64,000 nt of DNA, from the NCBI GenBank assembly GCA_029817715.1, contig JARUPY010000538.1, positions 496,001 to 560,000 of the forward strand. Direction: 5' to 3'. The stretch is from Melastoma dodecandrum. Taxonomy: Eukaryota; Streptophyta; Magnoliopsida; Myrtales; Melastomataceae. The notes below the pieces were generated by a model. The model made no database searches. It was not told the origin of the DNA and was given only the letters and a program-made list of their open reading frames with translations. Made by a program: the position numbers and the translations under genes. Shown piece by piece: positions 11,686-22,800 of this stretch. Positions within the stretch are counted from its first letter, which is position 1. Each line of letters opens with the position of its first letter.

Positions 11686-13644
11686 TCAGGCGCGTCGTTC
11701 GGTGTTCCAGTCGGGCACCCTTGGGCTGAAATGCCTCGTAGCCACCCTTGAGTCGAGGATGTCGACGATGGGCGTGAAGTTGACGCACCTTGGCAGCTTG
11801 TACTGGTTTATAGATGCCCCTCTCGATACGACGTAGTCCATCACCTCCTCAAACGTTCCTTTGTTCACGACCCTGATCTCTAATGGCCCAATGGAGTTCT
11901 CTGCCACTCGGCCCTGCCTGTAGACCGAGTTAAACGATTCCTCCATCACGAGACAGCAATGGTCGAGGACCTCCTTTGGCACGGCATTGGTTGCGGAGCC
12001 CTGTGCAAGCAACTCCCAGTAAATCACATAGTGACCTGGCACAGTCTTCGTGTCCGCGTAGCTCGTGTAATCCACTATCCCGTATTCGTACCCGCTCAGC
12101 AACTTCGATGCGCTCTCCACAGCAGTTTGCAGCTCGGCCTCGTCTGTTTTGTCTGAATCGATGCTTAGCAGCACGTTCTTCCTCCTGACAAACTGGAATT
12201 GTGGGGTCAAGTTATGGAAACCGGTTACACGGAGGATATCCCCGATCCTGTATCGGCATAGTCCTGTGTAGGTCGTCACCACGAGCTCGTATTCTTTCCC
12301 AATTTCTACGTCAACCATGTCCACGGGCAGGGATGGAGCTGCAGCGTCACAGGGGAGGAACTCAAAGTAGCCCATGTTTGGCAAAATGGTGTAGGAAACT
12401 TCCGATGGAAGGCTAATCGGTTTGAGATTTGGACCGAAGAAACATTCTGAAGATGCATAGATCATGCTAACCAGCGGCAATCCACCACCGTAATAGTCCA
12501 ATGTAGGAATGTACTGAGCCATAGCGCCGGTAACAATCACTTCCAAGTACTTCACATTCGGCCAGATCCGTCTTATTATCCCAGCCCATTTCTCATCTGA
12601 ACATTCTGATGTGATGTCTTCTGCGAGCTCAGGGTCCGGCCTTAGAATCCTGGTCATGCATCCACGGATTGATGCGTCAGTGATTTTGGGACCCAGCGTG
12701 CCAGAGCGGATATCATAGACAAGCGCCTTCCAATTAAGCTGTAGGAACCGGATGGCGCGTATAAGGCCGGAGGCAAATATCGCACCGATGCGGTTAACTT
12801 GGTCACGCATGATGAGGCCACACAACATCTGCACATACATGCTTTGTGCAGTGTCGGGGCAAAGGATGGCTTCAAGGGGGCTGATGTGGGCATCGTCGAT
12901 CCAACGGCTGGAGAAGTGAGAGCTCTTCACGTAGCCGGTGAGGACAGGATGTGCTAGCAGCCCCCCGGGCGTCTTGGTCTCTGCCTTCACAAAGTAGAAG
13001 TATAGGCCCTTTCCTTTGTCTACGCCGGGGATATATCTGCAAACGACACGACTCATTGTCACACCCCTTTGCCGATGAAAAACACTCGCATGCCCTAAAC
13101 ACAAAGGTTCCGTCCGGCTAACGCTTTACGAAGAAGGTTATGCGGCAAATTACGTGTTAATAATCGGCATTACAAGGCTGAAGATCAAATCTCGGCGATC
13201 CCAATCGTCTTCATTGCACGGCATGAGCTTCCTCTCGCCACCCGATGTTCCAGAGCTTCAAAGATGGGAAACCAAATCACGATTTTTAGCCTAAAAAGCG
13301 TCGCTCTATGATCAAACCTTAACCACCATCATTTAGTTTTACCTCGTCAAGAACTCAGTAATGGGACGAGACGACAGAATATCGGAGCGATCACCATTCG
13401 CGATGCGCTGGATGTACGGCTGGAGGTCCTCATAGTTAACCACGGGGACCTTGGACTTGAACGTGCGGCGATCACGAGCCCCGCCTAAGGAGAACTGCCT
13501 CAGGTACTCCGCGTCCGCGTTCCTGCAAAGTATCTCATCCAGGACCCTCTCCTGGACCGAGTCGGCATCTCTTGTCACCTCTTCGATGGACCGAAGGGCG
13601 TCCACATACTTGTCAAAAGGGGAAGCCGTGTCGAGAACCACCAT
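11686..13644 (-). CDS. GH3: GH3 acyl-acid amido synthetase (group II, auxin-conjugating type)
   Basis: Three exons on the minus strand: 13644-13343, 13255-13154 and 13036-11686, giving 584 residues, close to the family norm. The exon 1/2 junction builds the ATP-binding motif [15 protein letters not shown]. Motif II appears as YASSECFFG and motif III as [14 protein letters not shown]. The end of the protein ([10 protein letters not shown], then DSRV...HFSP) is the usual GH3 C-terminus. GH3 enzymes adenylate a carboxylic hormone and transfer it to an amino acid in the cytosol. Group II members conjugate IAA and dampen auxin. Overall similarity, by memory, is to GH3.2/3.5/3.6. Substrate specificity is inferred, not shown. 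The N-terminus ([20 protein letters not shown]) is somewhat short. Confidence 0.95.
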
Positions 13645-13723
13645 TGTTTATGTTGATCGTGTCTACGAAAAGGGGAGCAAATGTTTGTCTGAGTTTGGGC
13701 AGTTAACTTCAATATAACCTCTC

Positions 13724-13730
13724 TTATATA
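13724..13730 (-). promoter_or_regulatory. TATA box of the GH3 gene
   Basis: TATATAA on the minus strand, about 80 bp upstream of the start codon at 13644. Position is consistent with a short 5' leader of about 50 nt. Confidence 0.6.
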
Positions 13731-13885
13731 ATACAACATCCGAAAGCAACCTCCCCGGGAGATCAATTAATCAGCATTCAAAGTTACTGTAACGTGAGAT
13801 TGAGATGATTTTTTTTTTTTAAATGGTTATTGAATTATCAGTGACCATCACGTTTTTGGGTTGGATTAAATTTTCCCATACTATT

Positions 13886-14435
13886 TGTCGGATTACAAGT
13901 TTTTTTTTTAAATTAACGTGATGTGATAAGTAACATAACATTTTATCTTGTAATTAAGAAATAGTCGTATATAAATGGTAGTGGCACCAATTATCGTGTC
14001 CTACTCCAATGTTGGTCTCAATTATTGGTCGGGGGGGTGGTGTTAGAAGAGCATGCGGACGTCGTATTCGTTGGGAAATTATTGTCTCCACTTGACGTTA
14101 TTCTAATACAATAAGAATAAAGTCAATAGCAAATAAAATATAATATGACTAGGAAATTAATATTAGTTTTCTTTTTTTAATTTTGTTGCTTGATAAAACG
14201 CGGACAAATGTGGGCCATGGCCTTGTCAGCGTTGTCGGGTTTCTCTCCAATTTATCCATTTGGTGGGTACGTGAAAAGGAAACGTGACCGGGCATTAGGG
14301 TTCCTTTTTTTTTTTTTTTAACAAACACATTTGACCTTTTCATCGATATTTGTAGATGGATTGTTGAGAAAGGATTATTGATGTTTTACTAAAACAGGGG
14401 GGGAATGTTCGATTCGGATTCGGGGGTGTTGTCGG
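13886..14435. promoter_or_regulatory. Cluster of auxin-response-element-like hexamers upstream of GH3
   Basis: TGTCGG, the high-affinity ARF-binding hexamer, occurs at 13886-13891, 14233-14238 and 14430-14435. The classical TGTCTC occurs at 14083-14088. All are written on the plus strand, 150-710 bp upstream of the GH3 TATA box. GH3 group II genes are primary auxin-response genes, so the cluster fits known regulation. Binding is inferred from motif only. Confidence 0.5.
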
Positions 14436-15060
14436 GGTCGTCATGACAAGGTCATATTCGTCGGTTCATGATTTGCATGATGTTGTACCCAAATGAAGGT
14501 GCAACACTCTTCTTAGTTAGGGGGATCAATCCGAGCGTAACCAAAGTTTGGATAGTAAAATATATTATCGTTGATTCCCGATGGTTTGATTCACGTGGAG
14601 GGACCTCATTAGTTATTTGGGTTTAGGAGACTTGACCGGGGGGGTCATCGTCAGAAACCCTCGCGTTTCTATCCGAATCAACAACAACTACCAAATGAAG
14701 TCGTCATGGCAAACTAGTATTTCACATTGCAGTGTTTTGTGGGGGGAGAGGGAGAGGAGGGGACAAATGCTTGAATTATATTTTTAAAAGAAAAAACTTT
14801 GGGCTGTTCATTTGTTGCCTAACAGTTTTGAGGACATAAGAAAGCGATGCCTTGTTCGATGACGACTCTCCCTCTCCCTTCCCCGTGGCTTGACAATGTG
14901 AAATTGATAAATATTTCTTGCTTTTGTGATTTTATCGTTAACAAAAGGGTGAGATGGATTGAATCATATGAAATCGTTACCAAACGACCAATAATGTCCC
15001 CTATTTCATATCACAAAAATAGCAACCTACAGGGAACAAAAAAATGTCATCCTTAAATCA
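13892..15060. other. Intergenic between divergent GH3 and PHT1, no gene seen
   Basis: Apart from the auxin-response-like hexamers, only AT-rich and G-rich low-complexity sequence was seen. The ORF at 14847-15056 has no recognised domain. Confidence 0.45.
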
Positions 15061-15600
15061 AGAAGGAAATCCAAACGGGCCTGAGAGATATCAGACATCC
15101 ACCAGCGCTACTATGAGCCTCAACAGGGAGGACCAATGGGCCGGTAAGAGCTCCGTTTCACCGTCTCAAAAGCTAGCCTGAGGTGGAAATGGCCTCCCTC
15201 TTTATATATTAGCCAAGTAGACTCCTCTCATCCGATGTGGTACTCCTCAACCATATATCACAATGGTACCACGATCATCATCGTAGTGATGGCCACTCTC
15301 TACTTTTTCCGATTCTGGCTCGGGTTTAGCATTGGTGGTGACTACCCTACGACGGCCTCTATAAGCCGCCTTATTGGGTTTGAACCATTCCCTCTGCCAC
15401 TCTCAATGAAACTCCTTTGCTTTCGGCTTAACTCACCCAAGGCTTTTTTCTCGGCTTCAAGACTTTTTGGCCTTTCCCAACAACAACGGTTTCCACACAT
15501 GCTCAACTTCACTCGCCGAGACTCTCTTCGGTGGCTTCACTTACTAAAGGCGGCTTCAGTTTGGCTTCTTCATTCACCGAAGAATTTATGAAAAGCAAAC
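15061..15600 (+). pseudogene. PHT1 phosphate-transporter fragment embedded in repeat-like DNA
   Basis: Bases about 15286-15360 encode [20 protein letters not shown], a diverged copy of the PHT1 signature region present in the intact gene downstream ([20 protein letters not shown] at about 16512-16571). DNA identity is roughly 85% by eye over about 72 bp. Similarity stops abruptly on both sides, so only this segment was copied. The preceding 15061-15260 (GCCAAGTAGACTCCTCTCAT, CCGATGTGG) resembles repeat or LTR sequence, suggesting transposon-mediated capture. It has no start-to-stop PHT1 ORF and cannot encode a transporter. Confidence 0.65.
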
Positions 15601-15648
15601 CAGTACAGAAGGTTGTGCCAGTATTATTGTTGTTACCCTGAATGCGCC

Positions 15649-15760
15649 TATAAATATAAAAATGAAAGGATTGAGTTGTAAATTGATTAAAAAGAGTAAA
15701 AAATGGAGGAAGTAGTTTGAGAGATACAATTTTTTACTATTTAGGGGAATGGGAATATGC
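15649..15760 (+). promoter_or_regulatory. TATA box and P1BS-type element of PHT1
   Basis: TATAAATA at 15649-15656 is a good TATA box. GAATATGC at 15753-15760 matches the PHR1-binding P1BS consensus GNATATNC. P1BS sites drive phosphate-starvation induction of PHT1 genes. Here the site lies downstream of the TATA box, so it would be in the 5' leader or else the real TSS lies further downstream. A 5'-UTR intron is possible (donor near 15967, acceptor near 16099), as in other PHT1 genes. Confidence 0.4.
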
Positions 15761-16133
15761 TCGCAGCAGCAGTAGATTCCTCCGACAATCTGTCCGTAAA
15801 TTTTAACCTCGTCGTTGTCCTCGCCAGGCACGTAGAAAAATACATGTGTCGTGTCCTTTACATACATCGCCGCAAAACAACAGAAGAAGAACAAATCAAC
15901 ACCCAGATCTTCTTCTTATTTCGTTCTTACGTCCCTCCGACGTCAAGAAAGGAAGGATTCAGCAGGTCAGTGAACTCAATGTTCGTGTTTCTGTCCGGAG
16001 AATCCGACTGCTTCAGAATCAAGATGTTTCTTTTTCTTTTTTTGTAAGAAATTATCCGGGCACGTTTAACGCTCTGTTTTCACGTTGAAAAAACCACAGA
16101 GGAAAGGAGACAGATAGCAGATTGCAGATTGCA

Positions 16134-17714
16134 ATGGCGGGTCAAAAGCTGCAGGTGCTCAACGCTCTCGACGTTGCAAAGACACAATGGTACCACTTCA
16201 CCGCGATCATCATCGCAGGGATGGGCTTCTTCACCGATGCGTACGATCTATTCTGCATTTCACTCGTCACGAAGCTTCTTGGCCGCATTTACTACCACGT
16301 CGACGGGTCCCCTAAGCCTGGGACGCTCCCCCCTAACGTCTCCGCGGCCGTCAACGGCGTCGCCCTCTGCGGAACACTCGCCGGTCAGCTGTTCTTCGGC
16401 TGGCTCGGTGACAAGCTCGGGAGGAAAAGGGTTTACGGGCTAACATTGATCCTCATGGTCGTTTGTTCCATCGCATCGGGTCTTTCATTTGGCCACGGTG
16501 CTAAGTCGGTGATGGCCACCCTCTGCTTCTTCCGATTCTGGCTCGGGTTTGGCATCGGTGGCGACTACCCTCTGTCGGCCACCATCATGTCCGAGTACGC
16601 TAATAAGAAGACTCGTGGGGCTTTCATAGCGGCCGTGTTCGCCATGCAGGGTTTCGGTATCTTGGCTGGCGGCATCTTTGCCATCATCGTGTCGTCTGCC
16701 TTTCAGGCCAGGTTCCCTGCCCCGGCCTACGAAGTCGACCCCGTCAATTCGACAATCCCTGAGGCGGATTACGTGTGGCGTATAATCCTCATGGTCGGAG
16801 CATTGCCTGCGGCCCTCACCTACTACTGGCGATTGAAGATGCCCGAGACGGCTCGGTACACCGCCCTCGTCGCGAAGAACGCGGAGCAGGCGGCTTCCGA
16901 TATGTCCAAAGTCTTGCAAGTGGACATCGAGGCAGAGACGCAGAAGGTCGAGAAGTTGGCTCAGGACCAGAAGAACTCATTCGGGCTCTTCTCCAGTGAA
17001 TTCGCCAAACGGCACGGGCTCCACCTCCTCGGGACAACGTCCACCTGGTTTCTCCTTGATATTGCGTTCTACAGCCAGAACCTCTTCCAGAAGGACATCT
17101 TCAGCGCCATCGGGTGGATCCCCGCTGCGAAGACCATGAATGCCATCGAGGAAGTGTTCAGAATCGCCCGGGCCCAGACCCTCATTGCCCTGTGCAGCAC
17201 TGTCCCGGGTTACTGGTTCACCGTAGCGTTCATCGACAGGATGGGCCGGTTTGCCATCCAGCTCATGGGATTCTTCTTCATGACCGTGTTCATGTTTGCC
17301 CTTGCATTCCCTTATGAGCATTGGACGCACAAGGAGAACAGGATCGGGTTCGTGGTCATGTACTCGCTGACCTTCTTCTTCGCCAACTTTGGTCCCAACG
17401 CGACCACATTCGTCGTCCCAGCCGAGATCTTCCCGTCCAGGCTGAGGTCGACCTGCCATGGAATATCAGCCGCATCAGGCAAGCTAGGGGCCATGGTGGG
17501 GGCATTCGGGTTCCTGTACCTGGCACAGAACAAGGATCCTGCCAAAACAGATGCGGGATACCCAGCCGGGATCGGGGTGAGGAACTCACTCATTGTACTC
17601 GGCGTGATAAACTTCCTGGGAATGCTGTTCACGTTCCTGGTGCCGGAATCGAAGGGCAAGTCCTTAGAGGAGATGTCCGGTGAAAACGAAGAAGATGATA
17701 ACCAGGAAAATTGA
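16134..17714 (+). CDS. PHT1: PHT1 high-affinity inorganic phosphate:H+ symporter
   Basis: An intronless ORF of 526 residues starting at the ATG at 16134 ([18 protein letters not shown]). The in-frame extension upstream begins with TTG and was not used. The MFS fold is evident: a FFTDAYDLF segment in TM1, [11 protein letters not shown] between TM2 and TM3, and the PHT1 signature [20 protein letters not shown] (about residues 143-162). A hydrophilic central loop sits around 240-300, and the second half has [20 protein letters not shown]. The C-terminus is acidic ([12 protein letters not shown]). PHT1 proteins take up phosphate at the plasma membrane of root or transfer cells. Lack of introns in the CDS and the length are typical of the family. 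Which paralogue is not resolved. Confidence 0.96.
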   Translation: MAGQKLQVLNALDVAKTQWYHFTAIIIAGMGFFTDAYDLFCISLVTKLLGRIYYHVDGSPKPGTLPPNVSAAVNGVALCGTLAGQLFFGWLGDKLGRKRVYGLTLILMVVCSIASGLSFGHGAKSVMATLCFFRFWLGFGIGGDYPLSATIMSEYANKKTRGAFIAAVFAMQGFGILAGGIFAIIVSSAFQARFPAPAYEVDPVNSTIPEADYVWRIILMVGALPAALTYYWRLKMPETARYTALVAKNAEQAASDMSKVLQVDIEAETQKVEKLAQDQKNSFGLFSSEFAKRHGLHLLGTTSTWFLLDIAFYSQNLFQKDIFSAIGWIPAAKTMNAIEEVFRIARAQTLIALCSTVPGYWFTVAFIDRMGRFAIQLMGFFFMTVFMFALAFPYEHWTHKENRIGFVVMYSLTFFFANFGPNATTFVVPAEIFPSRLRSTCHGISAASGKLGAMVGAFGFLYLAQNKDPAKTDAGYPAGIGVRNSLIVLGVINFLGMLFTFLVPESKGKSLEEMSGENEEDDNQEN

Positions 17715-19888
17715 AGATCACAGTTCAGACAAATTTAAGCAAATGATTAAAAGTAAGGGGTTTCTGTGTATATTTACAGTATTTTTTATTTTGGTTGGTG
17801 TCTTTGACTTTGAGGATTGTAATTGTCGTATTTGTAGCCCCTTCTGTTTAATTATACACGTAAGACAAGGGAAATTTTGGTCGTACAATAAAGAAAAACC
17901 TTCTCTAAAACATACTACGAACAAAGTTACGATATTATTACTCTCATTTTGTAAGCAAATTAATCGCAAACCAAAAAACACTGGATACAAAGTAAAAGAA
18001 AAACGAAATCGTACCTGATTGAACTATGATCCTAATGGAATTGCGGAAGACGAAATTCTCAGGTAGAATATGTAAGAAGCCACAAAGGAAGAGGTGCCCT
18101 AGGTCTTCCCCTCCCTCCTGACGAGACGGCCGATAGAACTGTCGTTGTTGTTGTATCAGTGAGAGAGGGCACTTAGCGCTTATATGTGTCGACGGGCCCT
18201 TCAATCACAGGCTTACGCCGATACTGGGCCTACGCCGATTGCCGTCTAACCCACATCTAAAATAAACTGAGATGTTGTAAAAGTTTAAATGAAACATCAC
18301 CGAAACCTGAATGGACTACTCGTATATCAACATCCAGCCCGCTTATAAAAATAAAATAATTAGTTATAGCCCAAAAGAATTTTATAAAACAAAACAAAAT
18401 AATAAAATAAAATAAATTAAAATAAAATATCTATAAAAATCTAACACCATTTCAGTAACATCATTTTAATATCGTATAATAATACCATACGGATAGTACG
18501 CACTATCCTTTCAAGCAATAAATCAAAACTTTATAGATTTCATGTATGAAGTTTCATAACTTCAAATCTGAAGTTCGAAATTTATGCTATATATTGCATT
18601 CTATCATCTTTTTTTTATATTATTTCATTAATGAGCAGTACAAATAACGTATCCTTAGATGATGTCACGAGGACATGCTTATAAAAAGGCTAAAAGGACG
18701 AAAAGCTCTAACATCATTTTCGCATGTACATGCCCAATTAACATTACCTTATGCATGTAAAGATAATATATACTCACATATTCATCATTTGAATATAATG
18801 ATTCCACAAAACTAGATATGATAGAACATGCTTCTGATTAATTTTCAAACCAAAGCATGGAGTTTTCATTTCCTGAGCTTTTTCGAATCACGTTCAATCT
18901 TTAGGTCCTTGGATTTAGAAAACTCGTCTATAGTACTCATCATATTTAGGACACGAAAAAAATATACCCGAGCCACTCTTCATGAAAATATTCATGGGAT
19001 TTTAGTATGATAACGTCCGGGTGAATTAGTGTTTAGTCAAAAGCAGGACTTTTCGTAACTAATAAAACCCAAAAGATGAAGTCAGAAGAGCGGATTTCAG
19101 ATTCTTGTGTCCGAACTGTCATCGCGTGCCGTGAGGTCGCGAAAGGGCGCGCGTACACCCACCCTCCTCACGGTTGTTTACTCGGCCTAATGTGGATGAT
19201 AAAAACAGATAATACCTCAAGTAATTCAAGAAAGAGTACGGTAAAGAAATAAATGGTATCATAAATAGGATAAGAGAGTTGATTAATACTATCTATAATT
19301 CCGGAACGTACCAAGTAACAGAGTAGCGACGTTGCAGCCTCGGAATGAAATTAGTAGCTGATAACACATTCAAATGAATAAAAATTTAAATCAACAAGGT
19401 TTACAAACATTGAATCGTAAACAAGTCTTTTGACAATTGTTTACGGAATGCCAATAGGCAGGCATCATCTATACCACAAAGATGCACCAATTGAGAAAGA
19501 TTTTCCGATTTGGTCAAACCCGACACAAACTTACAATGAGCAAGAACTAGTCGGTATTCTGAAACTGAGCAAGGAATTGGACAAAATGTATATGCACTAA
19601 GTAGAGTAATATGAGTTTGATGATCATTTCTACCACCCTCCAAAATGAGGGTATCAAATGGCTACAATTAGCAAAGGGCAGTTCATGTACAACATGCTTC
19701 CCCAACAAACCATATCTAACCTTAGTAGACAAAAGAGCAGGAGGCCCTAAAGAGCTAATGTTACACATCCAAATACTAACCCGTCTACTTCGGCCCGTCG
19801 GAACGTTGCCGGCTAACAGCATAAAATCTAACTCCTGATAAATAAAAGCTGATTGGCTGGCTGTGATGACACATCTCCCAAACGTATT
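17715..19888. other. Intergenic between convergent PHT1 and HOS15, no gene seen
   Basis: AT-rich DNA (especially 18340-18640, made of AAATAAAATA-type tracts). It includes the PHT1 3' UTR and, at the right end, the presumed HOS15 3' UTR. Several 60-90 codon ORFs here lack any recognisable domain. Confidence 0.5.
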
Positions 19889-22800
19889 TCACATTCGAAA
19901 GTCTATGACGCAGACAGTATTGTTCGCAAAGCATGCGGCAATCTTGTCCCCTTCCTTGTTCCAGCACACTTCAAATATCCCTCCACTTCCACTATACGTC
20001 TTTATAATTTTACCTTCCTTTAGGGACCATATGTGCACGGATTTGTCGAGAGATCCGCTGGCCAAGTACTCCCCATTTGGGCTAAATGCCACAGAGTAAA
20101 CCGGGTCCCTGATTAGGAATAAGGATCGCCAAAAAAATACGCATGAGATGTGAGAATTCCAAATTTTAATTTAGAAGATCCCCAGAAAAATTGGTATTGC
20201 AAGGCGAAATTAATGTGCAAGTTACTCACCTGTGGCCATTCAAGCTGTGAATCAGTTTTCCTAATTCAACATCCCACAGCTTAACCGTGGAATCAAATGA
20301 AGCACTGAAAACATGGAAAAACCTATTAGCTCTCAACAATGCATACTCCCCAAAGGGTGGAAAACTATAATATCAACTCACCTTGCAAGCACTAATTGGT
20401 GATTAGGATTATTTGTGCCGGGGCCTGTTGGACTCCATCTCAGCGTGTAAATTTCCTACCACACAGTTCTTTCAGGAAGAATCGCTAAAAGTACAAGAAC
20501 CGGAGAAAAAGATAAAAACAACTAAAAGAAGAACCTACTTTTGTATGCTCCCTCAAGTCGTGTACATATTTCTCCTGTTTCATGCTCCAAATCTGTAGCA
20601 CAAAAATGAGAAGTCCAAATCACTTCAACAAACATAATTATTAGAATAGGAAAAGAAAATAATACGGATTATGTATTAAGCAGTTAACTCATGCCTCTAT
20701 ACTGGCTAAATATTAGAACAAATTTTTAACTCAAGCAAAGATTGTCATAATTAAACTCCACTTAACCTTGGCGGTGATGTCATCGGAACAAGAGGCCAAC
20801 AATGACCCAGTCGGATCCCATTTCACACAATTTACTTCACCCTAAGGCATGTACGAGAGTGAAGGACATGTTAATTTATAGAAAATAAAGAACAATATAT
20901 GATTATAAGTATGCACGTGTTGGGAAGAAAAGTAATCAACCTGATGTCCAGCAAATGCTTTAATTGGTCTATTTTCACCAATCTTGCAGACATAAATCAT
21001 GTTGTCCGTGGAGCTAGTTGCAAATGAAACATTGTTCCGCCAGTCTACATCAAGTGTTGGACCTGCACACAATAACATATGTCAATATAGCCTTTAATGT
21101 TGACCCACACAGTGGCCTTATGATGATTTCTTTTTTTTTTTTTGGGGGGGGGGGGGGGGGGGTATATAATGACACCTGAATGAAATTCAAATTGCTGTCT
21201 TCCTTCCTCTGCCTTAACATCCCACACAATGGCAGTTTTATCACAACTCCCAGTCAGAAGATAATCTCCTTTCTTATTCCACTTTAAAGAGAATATAGGT
21301 CCCTTATGTTTACTTAAGGTAGTTCTCAATTCACCTGGAATGGAGAGAAAATACAAGCAGTTCACATATGATGAATGAACAATAAAAACAGGAGCAGGAT
21401 CATAGAGCCTGAAAGAGCAAGATAGATAAAGTACACAATTTACAAACGTCAAAATAATAACTTATCAAGCATAAGATTATATTTGCATATCATGAGATCA
21501 AACTGGAAGTATGGCAGTTAAAAAGCGGTCTCGCTAAATCTTGATTTAGCAACCAACATGATTGCAGTTATCAAATTGACTTTAACTTGCACAAAAAGCA
21601 ATGTCCAAAAACAGAAACTAATGCTTCAGACACTGTTTCAGACTGAGTTAAAGATAGGACACTAACCTAGAGTCGGGATTGTCTAGTTCAGCAACAAATG
21701 TTACGAAACCAAAAAATGTCCATGCCACGGAGAAGAACACGCATGAAAAGCCAAAGATAGACTACTCCGATTACTGAGAGGATGTACTCACTAAGATATA
21801 TCAACACACCATTCCAACTAACATATTTACCAGCCAAGGCAAGGTGTCATAGCATGCCATTCAAAGGAAAACCAGTAAATGATTATTTTGGGTTAAAATA
21901 AGTTGCATTAACAGAAACGGAAAAGGTAAATGATATTTTGAAGTTGTACTGTTGTAGTACTTCCTGGCAACCAATTGTTTAAATTTATGATTTGGGCAGT
22001 TTGCAGCAGCATGTCATATTATTGAATTAATATGTGCAAAATGCTCTTAGTAACGCCCTGAATGCCATTTCAAAAGGATTATTGCACAAGAGTATTATAT
22101 TTTCTGCCTCTTGTGGACAATAATTTACTTTGACAAGCTGTAATAATCTCAATTAATCTGAGCTTAAAACATGGGGTAAAAAACCCTTCTTGTAAGATTC
22201 TCCATATAATATAGCATCTTAGAAGACAACTCAGGCACATCTAGTTGACAACTGTCCAAGAGGCATGACGAAGAAAGCAAGCACAAGGTTTGAATGCTGG
22301 GAAAGCAGGAGTAATACCAGTTGTGCTCCAAATTCTTGCTTGCCCATCATATGATCCAGTAGCAAGAAGCGTCCCATCCCCCTAGATGAAAGCATAATGT
22401 TATTAAATAATCCCTTTGCAAAATCGAATCATCTTCAATAATATCTAGATTTCAAATTAACAGAGACCTGACATCAACATAACCTTTAACCATTGTGGGC
22501 ATCCATGTCTATACTATAAAGTTCCATATACTCAAATATGAGGACAAGCCTGGCGCAGCAGCTAAATTGTAGCTTTTGTGACCCATGGCTAATGAGTTCA
22601 AGGTATAGGAGAAATTTTTCACAATTATTTGCAAGGAAGAGTATATAAACCAATCTTCCCTCACCTCACCCTAGCCATGGAGTCCGGGCTCATGTCTCTT
22701 AATCTCAAAAAGAATAGCAAGCCTAAGCCTAGTGCAACCTTAAAAATCAGAAAGGACAAACTAGCCTTGATGCATGAAATACAAGCATGCAATTCATTAA

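Noticed and set aside
16485..17659. Several long minus-strand ORFs opposite PHT1
   Set aside because: Shadow ORFs caused by GC-rich codon usage of the PHT1 coding strand; no domains.
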